A stretch of 51,415 bases of DNA from Collinsella sp. (GCA_019414055.1 DXMV01000008.1:1-51415), one strand, 5' to 3'. Positions 41,341 through 50,572 are shown, numbered from the stretch's first letter. Notes: generated by a model not told the origin, from the sequence alone. A program made the numbers and translations.

Positions 41341-42462
41341 GCCCATCAGCGTAATACGGACGCTTGGATGGGTGTACTCGTCAAACTCGTCCTCGGGATC
41401 CGTATCAAACGAGTAATACGTTTTGATGAGGTCGTCACTCGTCCTGATAGAGATTCTCTCGTAGAGTGAGCCGTTCAAAAATGCCTGCCTAAACTCTTCG
41501 GGGAGTTTCTGCGGTGCCAAGAGCTCGGGGCTCACCGTCTTGACGTCAACGGTTTGAACGGCAGAGGAAAGCTCGTCAAGCTCGCGTTCGATGTGGGCAA
41601 GGTTATCCTCGAGGCTCGCGCTGGGGTCGACCTCTGCCGCGTAGCTCACTTCCTTGAGCGTCCCCTTGTTGTCAAAGTCCAGATACGTATAGGTCTTCTG
41701 GGCGTCGGAGTCGCCTTCGTGCAGATAGCCGCGGACATGATAGCCGTAATCTTGATATCGCTCGTAGGGGTCATCGGCGGACACGTACTCGCATGCGGGC
41801 TCTAATGCCTTGCGGGCGATGGCGATCTGCTCGGCCGCGGCCGCGGCGTTCTGTTGCATCTCGATGTTTCCCTGCGCCAGCTGCGGGATATAGGCACCGC
41901 ACACGATTGCGAGGGGCAGTGCCACAAGCGCGACGATCCACTTTTTTGCACGGGGGATAGGCACGCCACAGGCCTCTGACATGGCTTTTGCGTTGGCAAA
42001 GCTTTCGGCAAGCACGTCTGCCGCGGTGGCGACGGCGCCTACGGCAGCGGCGACTTCTGCCGCGCCGCCCAGGTTGCGTGCGGTCTCGTTGTCGCTGTTC
42101 TTGAGCAGGCGCGCGGCGGCCTGCGTACCGATAACACCTGCGATTTGTGCCGAGTGGTCTTTCTCAGCCTGCTCGACGACGAGTCGGTGCTGCATTTCTT
42201 TCCACTGCTTGCCGCGCATGCCAAAGCGCGGCGCGAGCGCGCAGTAGCAGAAGATGGCGAGCTCGACGACGGTGAGCGCCAAGGCGGTCATCATGCCCGT
42301 CTCCTGGAAGCTTTCATGATGGAAGACGATATCGTCAATCATTTCGAAGGGAATGATCAAAAAAGGCAGCACAAACGCCATGGCAAGCGCTGTGCCGGCA
42401 ATCTTGGGATAGATGCAGTATCGCTGGATGCGCTTACGTTCTTGTTCGGTGAGCTGCTGCAT
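41329..42462 (-). CDS. Membrane protein of unknown function
   Basis: 377 residues from ATG at 42462, which follows GAGG by six bases; an ATG at 42480 is also possible. Three predicted helices: IAGTALAMAFVLPFLIIPFE, TALALTVVELAIFCYCALAP and WIVALVALPLAIVCGAYIPQ. Between helices 2 and 3 is an Ala-rich cytoplasmic helix region (NLGGAAEVAAAVGAVATAAD). After helix 3 about 180 residues follow, including LDFDNKGTLKEVSYAAEVDP. I do not recognise the family. Confidence 0.8.
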   Translation of the reverse strand: MQQLTEQERKRIQRYCIYPKIAGTALAMAFVLPFLIIPFEMIDDIVFHHESFQETGMMTALALTVVELAIFCYCALAPRFGMRGKQWKEMQHRLVVEQAEKDHSAQIAGVIGTQAAARLLKNSDNETARNLGGAAEVAAAVGAVATAADVLAESFANAKAMSEACGVPIPRAKKWIVALVALPLAIVCGAYIPQLAQGNIEMQQNAAAAAEQIAIARKALEPACEYVSADDPYERYQDYGYHVRGYLHEGDSDAQKTYTYLDFDNKGTLKEVSYAAEVDPSASLEDNLAHIERELDELSSAVQTVDVKTVSPELLAPQKLPEEFRQAFLNGSLYERISIRTSDDLIKTYYSFDTDPEDEFDEYTHPSVRITLMGKIN

Positions 42463-42661
42463 AGGGTCCTCGACTCTCATCGTTTTTCGGGGGCGAAGCG
42501 CACACGCTCTTGAGTATAAATGAGTAGAGGGTGTGCGCTGTTCAAACATAGTGATCAACAGCGTGTTATTGGCAATCGTTGCGCAGCGACTGCTGGAGGG
42601 GTAGTTAACGCCATGTAACCGCCTCCGCCTTGTGGGTGGCCTCAAGGACAAGGCATAATGC

Positions 42662-42692
42662 ATGTGACAAAGGGACAGTCCCTTTGTCACAT
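42662..42692. repeat. REP-like palindrome, family 1, copy 4
   Basis: Identical in both arms to copy 1 (ATGTGACAAAGGGAC with central A). It sits 15 bases before the dihydrouridine synthase start. Confidence 0.9.
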
Positions 42693-42706
42693 TGATTTGA
42701 GAATGG

Positions 42707-43666
42707 ATGTTGATGTATTTATCGCTGGCCCCTATGGAGGGGATTACCGGGCATGTGTTCCGTCGCGTGCATGCGGAGTGCTTCGGTGCGCTCGATTGTT
42801 ATTACACGCCGTTTTTGCCGCCGCCGCGGGTGGGAAACCGCTTTGGCGGCAAGGCGTTTAAGGAGATTGATCCTGCCAATAACCAGGGGCTCAACGTAGT
42901 GCCTCAGCTGATGTCCAAGAATGCGGACGAGTTTGTATGGGCGGCACAGGTGCTCGCCGACATGGGCTACCGCGAGGTCAATCTCAACCTGGGCTGTCCC
43001 TCGGGAACGGTTGTTGCCAAGGGCAAGGGCTCGGGTTTCTTGCGTAATCTCGACGAGCTCGAGGCATTCTTGGGCGATGTGTGCGAGCGCTCGCCGTTAC
43101 CGGTATCGGTAAAAACCAGGCTGGGGTTGGAACGCGATGACGAGTATGAGCGTGTGCTCGATCTGTATTGCCGCATGCCGCTGGCAGAGCTGATCGTGCA
43201 TCCGCGCGTGCAAAAGGACCGCTATACGGGCTCGCCGCGCAAGGAGTTTTACGGCGAGACGCTGGAACGGGCGCCGTTCCCCGTGGCCTATAACGGCGAC
43301 ATCTTTGATCTTGAGGACATGGATGCACTGGTGAAGGCCTATCCCGGAACACGCCACGTAATGTTGGGGCGCGGCTTGCTTGCGAATCCCGCGCTGGCTC
43401 GCATGGTTAAGGGCGACCCTGCCGCTACCGCCGCTGAGCTGCAACGCTTCCATGACATGCTGTTTGCGGCCTATGCGGAAGAGATTGGCGGCAATGCGGT
43501 CTTTCGCATGAAGGAGTGGTGGTTCTACGCCAAATGCGCCTTCGCCAATCCCGCTAACGTTCACAAGATCGTGCGCAAGACCAAAAAGGTCGACGAATAC
43601 CGCGCCGCCGTCGAGCGCGTCTTTCGCGAGCAGCCACTTGCGCCCATAGCCCGCTTTCACGGCTAG
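42707..43666 (+). CDS. dus: tRNA-dihydrouridine synthase
   Basis: 319 residues; ATG at 42707 or 42713. LSLAPMEGITGHVFRRV is the Dus start with flavin contacts, Cys97 in NLNLGCPSGTVVAKGKGSG is the general acid, VKTRLGL and ELIVHPRVQKDRYTGSP carry phosphate and tRNA contacts, and AYNGDIF and VMLGRGLLANP bind FMN. The enzyme reduces uridines in tRNA D-loops with NADPH. The subclass (DusA/B/C) cannot be fixed by eye; the overall size fits DusC/B-like proteins. Confidence 0.93.
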   Translation: MLMYLSLAPMEGITGHVFRRVHAECFGALDCYYTPFLPPPRVGNRFGGKAFKEIDPANNQGLNVVPQLMSKNADEFVWAAQVLADMGYREVNLNLGCPSGTVVAKGKGSGFLRNLDELEAFLGDVCERSPLPVSVKTRLGLERDDEYERVLDLYCRMPLAELIVHPRVQKDRYTGSPRKEFYGETLERAPFPVAYNGDIFDLEDMDALVKAYPGTRHVMLGRGLLANPALARMVKGDPAATAAELQRFHDMLFAAYAEEIGGNAVFRMKEWWFYAKCAFANPANVHKIVRKTKKVDEYRAAVERVFREQPLAPIARFHG

Positions 43667-43673
43667 TTAGTCG

Positions 43674-43717
43674 TTGGGGACGTTCTTTAACGACTAGTCA
43701 TTTAAGAACGTCCCCAA
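43674..43717. repeat. REP-like palindrome, family 2, intact copy
   Basis: TTGGGGACGTTCTT ... AAGAACGTCCCCAA, 14-bp arms around a GACTAGTC-containing centre. A disrupted copy occurs at 50573. Confidence 0.9.
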
Positions 43718-43730
43718 TGGCCGTGTTGCA

Positions 43731-43976
43731 CTAGAGCAGGTTCTCCTGTACCCACGCGATGATGTCGCTCGACTCGTAGAGTGGCTTGCCGTCGATGAAC
43801 AGGCAGGGAACCTGGCGTTTTCCGCCGACGGCGATGAGCGTTTGCTCGGCATCAGAATCGGTCGAGATGTTGCGCTCGGGGATGGTCACACCGTTATCGG
43901 CCAGGAAGCGCTTGACCTTTATGCAATATGGGCAGCCGGTCATAACGTACAGCTCGAGCTCGTGATCAGTAGCCAT
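43731..43976 (-). CDS. Glutaredoxin family protein
   Basis: 81 residues from ATG at 43976 (GGAG four bases ahead). Active site CPYC in ELYVMTGCPYCIKVKRFL, TVP-type loop RQVPCLFIDGKP and the GxxDI ending YESSDIIAWVQ. Small glutaredoxin or NrdH-like thiol reductase. It is 51 bases from the Xre-TipAS regulator, same direction, and may be cotranscribed. Confidence 0.92.
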   Translation of the reverse strand: MATDHELELYVMTGCPYCIKVKRFLADNGVTIPERNISTDSDAEQTLIAVGGKRQVPCLFIDGKPLYESSDIIAWVQENLL

Positions 43977-44027
43977 GGGTCTCCAATCGGTTGGGGTTTC
44001 GATTGAAATACCCAAAGCCGCCGCGGT

Positions 44028-44855
44028 CTATGCGTGAGCCGACGACGACTCGATTGCTTGGACCAGAAACGCCGTGGCTCCGGTGCCGCAGGGCTTGTCG
44101 TAGTAGTCGATAAAGCGCTGATCGGCAAGATAGCCGTGGGCGAGGCCTAGGTATGCTTCGTCTTGAGGTTCGTGCCCCCAGTTAAGGCCAATCCATCGAC
44201 GATGCATCGCGACGAGCTTGCGAGCCTCGCTTCCATCCGCATCGCCGTCGCCCATGGCAATCGAGAGTTGACCCAGAATAGCGCGTTCAAGTTCCTTCAT
44301 GTCGTTCCATGTCTCGGGGTCCATGTCCAGCAGCGCCTCGTTTGCTGCATCGATAGCCTCATCGCCATAGCGCGCCCGCGCCTCGGCACCGTAGCGCTCC
44401 TCGTTTTCCTGCACGGTACGCCAGCGCTCCAGTTGTGGCAGGACAGCGCCCATAAGCGAGACGGCTTCGTCGAGCGACATGCCGGTGTTTTGTGCCAGGC
44501 GCGGGGCACAATCCTCAATCATGGCCTCCATCGTGGTCTCGTAGGTGTACTTGCCGTGGTCGTAGCACCACTTGCAGTAATGGTCGGTCGTGGCGCCGTG
44601 GGCATCGGTACCGCAATCGTCGGGCGTGAGTATCATGCCGCAGCTCTGGCAATAGTGCTCGGGCATTTCGAGCAGATGAGACAGTGGCTCGCCGGTCACG
44701 GCGGCAATGAGCTTCATCATGTCGATGCCCGGGGTGACCTCGCCGCGCTCCCAACGGCTGACGGCTTGGCGTGTGACGAAGAGCTTGGCGGCGAGCTGCT
44801 CCTGAGTAAGGTGATGGGCACGACGGACGGCGATGAGCTTTTCTGCAAAGGCCAT
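44028..44855 (-). CDS. Xre-type regulator with zinc ribbon and TipAS-like domain
   Basis: 275 residues, ATG at 44855. Residues 1-60: Xre helix-turn-helix (LTQEQLAAKLFVTRQAVSRW, ERGEVTPGIDMMKLI). Residues ~68-105: zinc-binding segment CQSCGMIL ... HYCKWCYDHGKYTYE. Residues ~150-270: helical TipAS-like domain (MKELERAILGQLSIAMGDGD, ARKLVAMHRRWIGLNWG, YLADQRFIDYYDKPCGTGAT, FLVQAI), which in Streptomyces TipA traps thiopeptide antibiotics. TipA normally joins this to a MerR domain; an Xre plus zinc ribbon is a different architecture. Likely a ligand-responsive regulator acting on the glutaredoxin or itself. Confidence 0.85.
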   Translation of the reverse strand: MAFAEKLIAVRRAHHLTQEQLAAKLFVTRQAVSRWERGEVTPGIDMMKLIAAVTGEPLSHLLEMPEHYCQSCGMILTPDDCGTDAHGATTDHYCKWCYDHGKYTYETTMEAMIEDCAPRLAQNTGMSLDEAVSLMGAVLPQLERWRTVQENEERYGAEARARYGDEAIDAANEALLDMDPETWNDMKELERAILGQLSIAMGDGDADGSEARKLVAMHRRWIGLNWGHEPQDEAYLGLAHGYLADQRFIDYYDKPCGTGATAFLVQAIESSSAHA

Positions 44856-44987
44856 AACGGCTCCTTTCTGCTGGTTGATGGCTTAAGCATAAGCGGCGGC
44901 GGGCGCCCTTCCAAGCAACCGTTGGTTGCACGACGGGGGACCGCGGCGAAGAATTGCGCGTAACGTCCCACACCTCCATGCCGTACA

Positions 44988-45734
44988 ATGACCGACATGG
45001 AACCTATCGCACACATACATACCGACCTGCCGCAGAAGTTCGGCATCCCGCGCAACAGCTTTTTGGCGCCTCACCTGCAGGGACGCATCGTTTTTGAGCC
45101 GGAATTTGCCTCCAACGCAGCGGTTGAGGGTCTGGACTCCTTCTCTCACCTATGGCTGCTCTGGCGCTTCGAAAACGGCACGCCCGGCGGCACGGCTAAG
45201 GACATAGCCGCCGATGCCAAAACGCAGGACAGGTCCGGCACCAACGCAAAATGGTCGAAAACCGTGCGTCCGCCGCGTCTGGGCGGAGCCGAGCGTGTGG
45301 GCGTGTTTGCCACGCGCAGTCCGTTTCGCCCTAATCCCATCGGGCTTACCTGTGTCAAGCTCGATCGTGTCGAGCTCACTGACGATGGTCCCATCATTCA
45401 TGTGTTGGGGGCCGATCTGCGCGACGGCACGCCCATCTACGACATTAAGCCCTACATTCCGTTTGCGGACTGCCACCCGGATGCGACCGGCGGCTGGATT
45501 GAGGATGCGCCGTGGCAAGAGCTCGACGTCGAGTTCCCGCAAGCGCTTCAAGACATGGTCCCGCCCGCAAAGCTCCCCGGCTTGGTTGAGGTTCTTCACC
45601 AGGATCCGCGCCGCGCGGGCAGCAAACACGAGCCAAACCGCATTTACCATTTGGCTTACGCTGGGCTCGACATATCGTTTACGGTCGATGGGGCCCGATT
45701 GACGGTGACCGCCATCAACGACGCGCAGGACTAG
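44988..45734 (+). CDS. trmO: TrmO-type tRNA t6A37 N6-methyltransferase (UPF0066)
   Basis: 248 residues; start ATG 44988 or 44997. IAHIHTDLPQKFGIPRNS is the family start, then GLDSFSHLWLLWRF, the hallmark FATRSPFRPNPIGLT, LGADLRDGTPIYDIKPYIPF and, after a less conserved region, DPRRAG with IYHLAYAGLDISF. The enzyme methylates t6A at position 37 of threonine tRNAs using SAM in a beta-barrel fold. Length matches E. coli TrmO with its C-terminal domain. Confidence 0.93.
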   Translation: MTDMEPIAHIHTDLPQKFGIPRNSFLAPHLQGRIVFEPEFASNAAVEGLDSFSHLWLLWRFENGTPGGTAKDIAADAKTQDRSGTNAKWSKTVRPPRLGGAERVGVFATRSPFRPNPIGLTCVKLDRVELTDDGPIIHVLGADLRDGTPIYDIKPYIPFADCHPDATGGWIEDAPWQELDVEFPQALQDMVPPAKLPGLVEVLHQDPRRAGSKHEPNRIYHLAYAGLDISFTVDGARLTVTAINDAQD

Positions 45735-45846
45735 CCGGCAATTCGTCTGCACCCACCAAAATCAACAGCAAACCCCATGCCAAAACCGCCCACGCTGGTG
45801 GACAATAACGCCTATCGAAACAGTCATCTTTGCACGGGAGCCCAGC

Positions 45847-47058
45847 ATGAAATACGACTTCACTTCAATCATCGACCGCCACGGCATGGACTCCATTGCC
45901 GTTGACTCTTGGGGCGAGATCCCCGACATGGCTCCGAACGCACCCGACGAGGGCTTCGACCGCATCCCCATGTGGGTGGCGGACATGAATTTTGCCACGG
46001 TGCCCACGGTTCAGGAGCACATCATTCAGCGCGCCCAGCATCCCATGTTTGGCTATTTCGATCCGCGCGACGAGTACTTTGACCGCATCATCGAATGGCA
46101 GAGCCGCCGCAATGGCGTTAAGGGCCTGCTTCCTGAGCATATCGGCTACGAAAACGGCGTACTGGGCGGTGTCGTGTCGACACTGCGCGCGTATGTCCAG
46201 CCGGGCGATGCGGTGCTGGTTCACAGCCCCACCTACATCGGTTTCACCAAGTCTATCGAAGCCGCGGGCTATCGCATTGTCCACAGCCCGCTTAAGCTCG
46301 ACGACCAAGGCGTGTGGCGTATGGACTTTGAGGACATGGAGCGCAAGCTCGCCCAAAACCACATCCATGCCGCGGTGTTCTGCTCGCCGCACAATCCCTG
46401 CGGCCGCGTATGGGAGCGCGACGAGATCGAACGTGCCATGGACATCTATCGCCAGCACGATTGCGTGGTGATCTCGGATGAGATTTGGTCCGATATCATC
46501 CTGCCGGGTCACAGGCATATCCCGACGCAGTCGGTGAGCGAGGATGCCCGCATGCGCACGGTTGCCCTCTACGCGCCCAGCAAGACGTTTAACCTGGCGG
46601 GCCTGGTCGGCAGCTACCACATCATCTATAACGAGACGTTGCGCGACCGCGTGTGCGCCGTGTCCAACAAGACTCACTACAACGAGATGAACGTCCTCTC
46701 CATGCATGCGCTTATGGGTGCCTACCAGCAGCAGGGCTACGAGTGGGTCGATGAGCTCAACCAGGTGCTTGCCGGCAATATCGAGTACTTCTGCACGTAT
46801 GCAGAAAAACATTGGAAGGGCGTCGCGTTTTCGCGCCCGCAGGGCACGTATATGGTGTTCCTGGACTGCACCGAGTGGTGCCGCGATCATGGCCACGATA
46901 TTCAGTGGCTGCTCGACGAGGGCGCGCGTGTGGGCGTGGGCTATCAGGACGGCCGTCCATTCCATGGACCCTGCCACATTCGCGTGAATCTGGCACTGCC
47001 GCTTTCGCGGGTAAAGGAGGCATGCGGGCGCCTGGACCGCTACGTTTTTGGGGTATAG
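45847..47058 (+). CDS. PatB/MalY-family PLP-dependent aminotransferase or C-S lyase
   Basis: 403 residues, ATG behind GGGAGCCC. PMWVADMNFATVPTVQEHI is the typical PatB start; YENGVLGGVVSTLRAYVQPG, FCSPHNPCGRVW, ISDEIWSDIIL with D211 for the PLP ring nitrogen, and Lys246 in YAPSKTFNLAGLVGSYH. The C-terminal RVNLALPLSRVKEACGRL binds the substrate carboxylate. Such enzymes cleave cystathionine or cysteine conjugates, releasing thiols or H2S. Confidence 0.92.
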   Translation: MKYDFTSIIDRHGMDSIAVDSWGEIPDMAPNAPDEGFDRIPMWVADMNFATVPTVQEHIIQRAQHPMFGYFDPRDEYFDRIIEWQSRRNGVKGLLPEHIGYENGVLGGVVSTLRAYVQPGDAVLVHSPTYIGFTKSIEAAGYRIVHSPLKLDDQGVWRMDFEDMERKLAQNHIHAAVFCSPHNPCGRVWERDEIERAMDIYRQHDCVVISDEIWSDIILPGHRHIPTQSVSEDARMRTVALYAPSKTFNLAGLVGSYHIIYNETLRDRVCAVSNKTHYNEMNVLSMHALMGAYQQQGYEWVDELNQVLAGNIEYFCTYAEKHWKGVAFSRPQGTYMVFLDCTEWCRDHGHDIQWLLDEGARVGVGYQDGRPFHGPCHIRVNLALPLSRVKEACGRLDRYVFGV

Positions 47059-47081
47059 GGGGCGCTCGATTCGAGTGCTGT

Positions 47082-47120
47082 CCCATGCGCCCACGCCGTC
47101 AAAATGCGTGGGCGCATGGG
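47082..47120. terminator. Hairpin between convergent genes
   Basis: CCCATGCGCCCACGC / GCGTGGGCGCATGGG, a perfect 15-bp stem with a 9-base loop, without T-run. It lies between the PatB-like and PNPOx-like genes that converge. Confidence 0.6.
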
Positions 47121-47154
47121 GCGCAGAGGGTAGCGAGCGCGTTTTCCGCATTCG

Positions 47155-47634
47155 CTACTTTTCGTGAATCTGCTTGCCGCAAAGATGTTCAATCGAAATC
47201 TCGTAGAGTTGGACGCCCTTGATGTCTTTGGCGATTTCCTCCTCGACTTCTTCGGCGGAAGGGTAGTACTTAAGCGCGAGCTGGCGGACTTTGTCCTCGA
47301 TAAACGCAGGCGCTTCATCTACCAGGCGGCAACGGCCAAAGACCACGGTGCTCATGACGTAAGGAGCCCAGTCGCCGTCCTTGTACCACTCGTTGCCGTA
47401 AACGGTAAAGCAGACTTTATCATCATGCCTGAGTGAATCGACCTTGTGGCCAGCCTTGGCGCCATGGAAATAAATCTTGTCGTGCTCGGCGTCAAAGAAG
47501 TAGTTGACGGGAATGGCATAGGGGTAGCCATCATCGCCGTTGACGGCAAGGACGCCGCGCTTGCAGGTAGCGAGCAGTTCGCGCGCTTCCTCGTCGGTGA
47601 TGGCGCGTTTCTTTCGACGCAAGGGCCTAAACAT
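47155..47634 (-). CDS. Pyridoxamine 5'-phosphate oxidase-family flavoprotein (NimA-like)
   Basis: 159 residues, ATG at 47634. RKKRAITDEEARELLATCKR then GVLAVNGDDGYPYAIPVNYF, IYFHGAKAGHKVDSLRHDDK and VCFTVYG form the split-barrel FMN fold. It resembles nitroimidazole-resistance and related flavin-binding proteins of anaerobes. The substrate is unknown. Confidence 0.9.
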   Translation of the reverse strand: MFRPLRRKKRAITDEEARELLATCKRGVLAVNGDDGYPYAIPVNYFFDAEHDKIYFHGAKAGHKVDSLRHDDKVCFTVYGNEWYKDGDWAPYVMSTVVFGRCRLVDEAPAFIEDKVRQLALKYYPSAEEVEEEIAKDIKGVQLYEISIEHLCGKQIHEK

Positions 47635-47675
47635 CGTTGGCTTCCTTTCTACTGCGCATGGTGGTTGAGCACAAA

Positions 47676-50480
47676 CTATAGCGAAACAACCCCGTTTTTC
47701 TTGATACGGGCGAGTATGTTTTTGAGCTTGTTAAAGTCGAGCGGTTTGGACAGGTGGGCGTTCATACCGGCATCGTGTGCTGCCTTGGCGTCCTCGACAA
47801 ATGCGTTGGCGGTGAGCGCGATGATGGGGATGTCGGCCGCATCGGCCTTTTCGCTCAGGCGGATCGTGCGGGTTGCCTTGTAGCCGTCCATGCCCGGCAT
47901 CATGATGTCCATTAGAATCGCATCGAAGCTACCCGCGGGACGGCCAACATATAGGTCGACCGCTTCGTTGCCGTCGGCGGCGCGAGTTACGACGATGCCC
48001 TCGCTTTCGAGCAGAGCCTGGGCAATCTCGGCATTGAGCTCGTTATCTTCTGCCAAAAGAACGTTCATGTCTGCAAGCGAGCAACTGTATGCCTGCTCGT
48101 CCGTACGTTCTTTTGCCTGAGGGTTCTTGTCGATCTCGAGCGGAATCTGGACGTTGAACGTGCTTCCCGCGCCAACCTCACTCGAAATCTCAATCGTGCC
48201 GCCCATCATATCGATGAGCGATTTGACGATAGACATGCCAATGCCGGTTCCTTGGAACTTGCTGCGCGCATCGTCGCCTTCCTGGGCAAACGGCTCGTAA
48301 ATGTGCGTCAAAAACTCGGGCGTCATACCAATGCCGGTATCCGAGACGCTAAAGCAAAACACGGCGTGCTCGTCGTCGACCGGTTTGATGGTCGATGAGA
48401 ACGTGACGGTGCCTCCGTGCTTGTTGTACTTGATGCTGTTGTCGAGCAGGTTGACAAGGATCTGCCGAATATGGGTGGGGCTGCCGATCATATATTGGTC
48501 GACAGCGTAGGGCTCGCTGGTGTCGAGCATGGTTATGCCGCGGTCCGATGCGCGGAGCTTGCACAGTACGAGCGCATTGTCGCACAGCTCTTTAAGGTTG
48601 AATGATTCGTGCTCGAGCGTCACTTTGCACTCCTCGATCCTGCCCATCTCGAGGATGTCGTTAATCAGTGACAGCAGGTGATTGGCGGCAACGCGCGCCT
48701 TGGCGCGGCTTTCGCGGGCGACCTGCATGTCGCCTTCTCTCAATTCCTCAATTTCGATAAGGCCCAGGATGCCGTTGAGCGGCGTGCGGATGTCGTGGCT
48801 CATGCGCGTGAGGAAAGCGGTTTTGGCGGCGTTGGCGGCATCAGCTTTCTGCCGTTCCTCCTGTGCGCGGTAAAGCGACCAGACAAGGATGGCGATGCTG
48901 GTGAGCAAGATGCAGATGATAACAGTCGCAATGGCGGTGCGGTTACGATAGAAAAACTGGAACGTGTCCGATTCTTGCGCCGAGTACGATGTGGGGAAAT
49001 AGCTGTTTGCAGAGAGCGATTCACCTGCATTGACGATGCCCTTATTGATGATTCCCAGCAGCTCGGGCTTGCCGCGCGAAATTAAACACGATAGCTGCGC
49101 CGTGTTGGTGAGTTCCTGTGTTTCGAAATCCTCGATGTCGTAGGTGTCGCGGAGAGTTTCCAGGCGCGTGCTGGGGACAATGATGCAACGTGCCTTCCCC
49201 TCATTGAGGGCTTTGAGCACCTCGCCGTCATTCGAGTACTCGGTTACTGTTGCGTTCGGGAAGAGACTTTCGAGCTCAAAACGGTTAACGATTGTGCTCT
49301 TTGTACAAGCGATGTTCTTAAGGTCGCTGTTCAGGTTTTTGCCACTGTGAATGGCGGTCAGCGAAACCGTTCCCATCGAGTTTGACTGGATGACTCCTGT
49401 CTGCTCGGCGAGCCAGTAGTCGCGAAACAATGGCAGGGCGACATCGATGGTTCCGTTGGAAAGGGCTTTGATCATTTGCCTGTCGTTCGAGAGTGCGATT
49501 GTTTTGACCGTAATACCAAACTTGTCGTGCAACGTCGTTGCAAGCGAGGCGAGCGATCCTTCCATCTCGCCGTCGTCATTTTGCGTGCAGTAGGGAAGTT
49601 GGTTTTTAAGATAGCCGAGCGTGATGGTATTGCCGTTTGCTTTGAGCCAGGTGGTCTCGGGGCCGGTGAGCGATGACGAGCCACTGTTTTGGGTCGAGTA
49701 ACTCGATTTGACTTCCTCGTTATAGCGCGGGTTATCGCGGGCGATGGTCGTCATGGCGGCGTTGATGTCGTTCATCAGATCGGGGCGGCTTTTGGGAACG
49801 GCAAAATAGTAGTCGCTCGAGCCTACGTAGAACATGGGTGACGCATCGGGCGACGAAATGGTATCGTTCATGATGACGGCGTCGACCTCGCCGTCTGCAA
49901 GCGCCTCAAAGAGGGCGCTGCCGGTGTCGATTTCTTTATAGGTGCAGGTGACGCCTTCGTCGGCGAGCCACTGCTGGCCGACGATAGTTTGCATAACGCC
50001 AGAGTTGCAGCCGATGGTGAGGCCTTGGAGCGCCTGGGGGTCACCCTTGGCCAGATCGTCGCGGTCGGGCCTGGCGTAGATGTAGTAGCGCTCGGTGCCC
50101 TCGGGGTTCGAGGAAAAGAGCAGCTTCTGCTCGCGTTCTGCCGAATACGAGATGTTGGGCATGAGGTCGATTTCGCCTGCTTCGAGCATGTCCATAAGCT
50201 CGGAGAAGGTGCCGCTAACGTATTCGTATTGCCAGCCCTTTGTGTAATACGAGAGGGTCTGGAGGTACTCGTAGCCCCATCCCGAGAGGCGCTCGCCCGG
50301 CGTGCCTTCCTGGAAGCCTTTGTTGTTGACGAGCCAGCCAACGCGGACCGTCTTGACCTGGTGGTCGGAGTCGGCGGCAAAGGCGGGGGCAGGCATGACG
50401 GCGCTCAGTACGGTGAGTACGGCAACCGCAACGGCTAGGGTGCGATATAGAGCCAAACGAAGGATGGCGGAAGGTTTCAC
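47676..50480 (-). CDS. EvgS-like hybrid sensor histidine kinase with two solute-binding domains
   Basis: 934 residues, ATG at 50480. Signal peptide (LAVAVAVLTVLSAVMPAPAF), then two tandem SBP_bac_3 modules (VRVGWLVNNKGFQEGTPGER with FSELMDMLEAGEIDLMPNIS; and ITLGYLKNQLPYCTQ with IKALSNGTIDVALPLFRDYW), one membrane helix (AIATVIICILLTSIAILVWS), His kinase core (FLTRMSHDIRTPLNGILGLI, DNSIKYNKHGG, DTGIGMTPEF, GTGIGMSIVK) and a receiver with D858 (AILMDIMMPGMDG). No output regulator is adjacent and there is no Hpt domain, so phosphate must be passed to a distant protein. It presumably senses amino acids or similar small molecules. Confidence 0.93.
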   Translation of the reverse strand: MKPSAILRLALYRTLAVAVAVLTVLSAVMPAPAFAADSDHQVKTVRVGWLVNNKGFQEGTPGERLSGWGYEYLQTLSYYTKGWQYEYVSGTFSELMDMLEAGEIDLMPNISYSAEREQKLLFSSNPEGTERYYIYARPDRDDLAKGDPQALQGLTIGCNSGVMQTIVGQQWLADEGVTCTYKEIDTGSALFEALADGEVDAVIMNDTISSPDASPMFYVGSSDYYFAVPKSRPDLMNDINAAMTTIARDNPRYNEEVKSSYSTQNSGSSSLTGPETTWLKANGNTITLGYLKNQLPYCTQNDDGEMEGSLASLATTLHDKFGITVKTIALSNDRQMIKALSNGTIDVALPLFRDYWLAEQTGVIQSNSMGTVSLTAIHSGKNLNSDLKNIACTKSTIVNRFELESLFPNATVTEYSNDGEVLKALNEGKARCIIVPSTRLETLRDTYDIEDFETQELTNTAQLSCLISRGKPELLGIINKGIVNAGESLSANSYFPTSYSAQESDTFQFFYRNRTAIATVIICILLTSIAILVWSLYRAQEERQKADAANAAKTAFLTRMSHDIRTPLNGILGLIEIEELREGDMQVARESRAKARVAANHLLSLINDILEMGRIEECKVTLEHESFNLKELCDNALVLCKLRASDRGITMLDTSEPYAVDQYMIGSPTHIRQILVNLLDNSIKYNKHGGTVTFSSTIKPVDDEHAVFCFSVSDTGIGMTPEFLTHIYEPFAQEGDDARSKFQGTGIGMSIVKSLIDMMGGTIEISSEVGAGSTFNVQIPLEIDKNPQAKERTDEQAYSCSLADMNVLLAEDNELNAEIAQALLESEGIVVTRAADGNEAVDLYVGRPAGSFDAILMDIMMPGMDGYKATRTIRLSEKADAADIPIIALTANAFVEDAKAAHDAGMNAHLSKPLDFNKLKNILARIKKNGVVSL

Positions 50481-50572
50481 ATGAAATCCTATCGAGTCGA
50501 GACAGTATCACATAAGGATACCAGCTCAGCCTGCCCATTCAGCCGCCGCACCACTAAACGGTTAGGTAGTCA
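50481..50572. promoter_or_regulatory. Promoter region of the hybrid kinase
   Basis: This short spacer must contain the leftward promoter of the kinase gene. I see no distinct operator. The rest of the spacer up to 50861 is repeat and IS110 left end. Confidence 0.35.

Noticed and set aside
45865..47151. 428-codon frame on the minus strand
   Set aside because: Antisense to the PatB-like gene, which has its PLP lysine and clear homology; the opposite frame has none.
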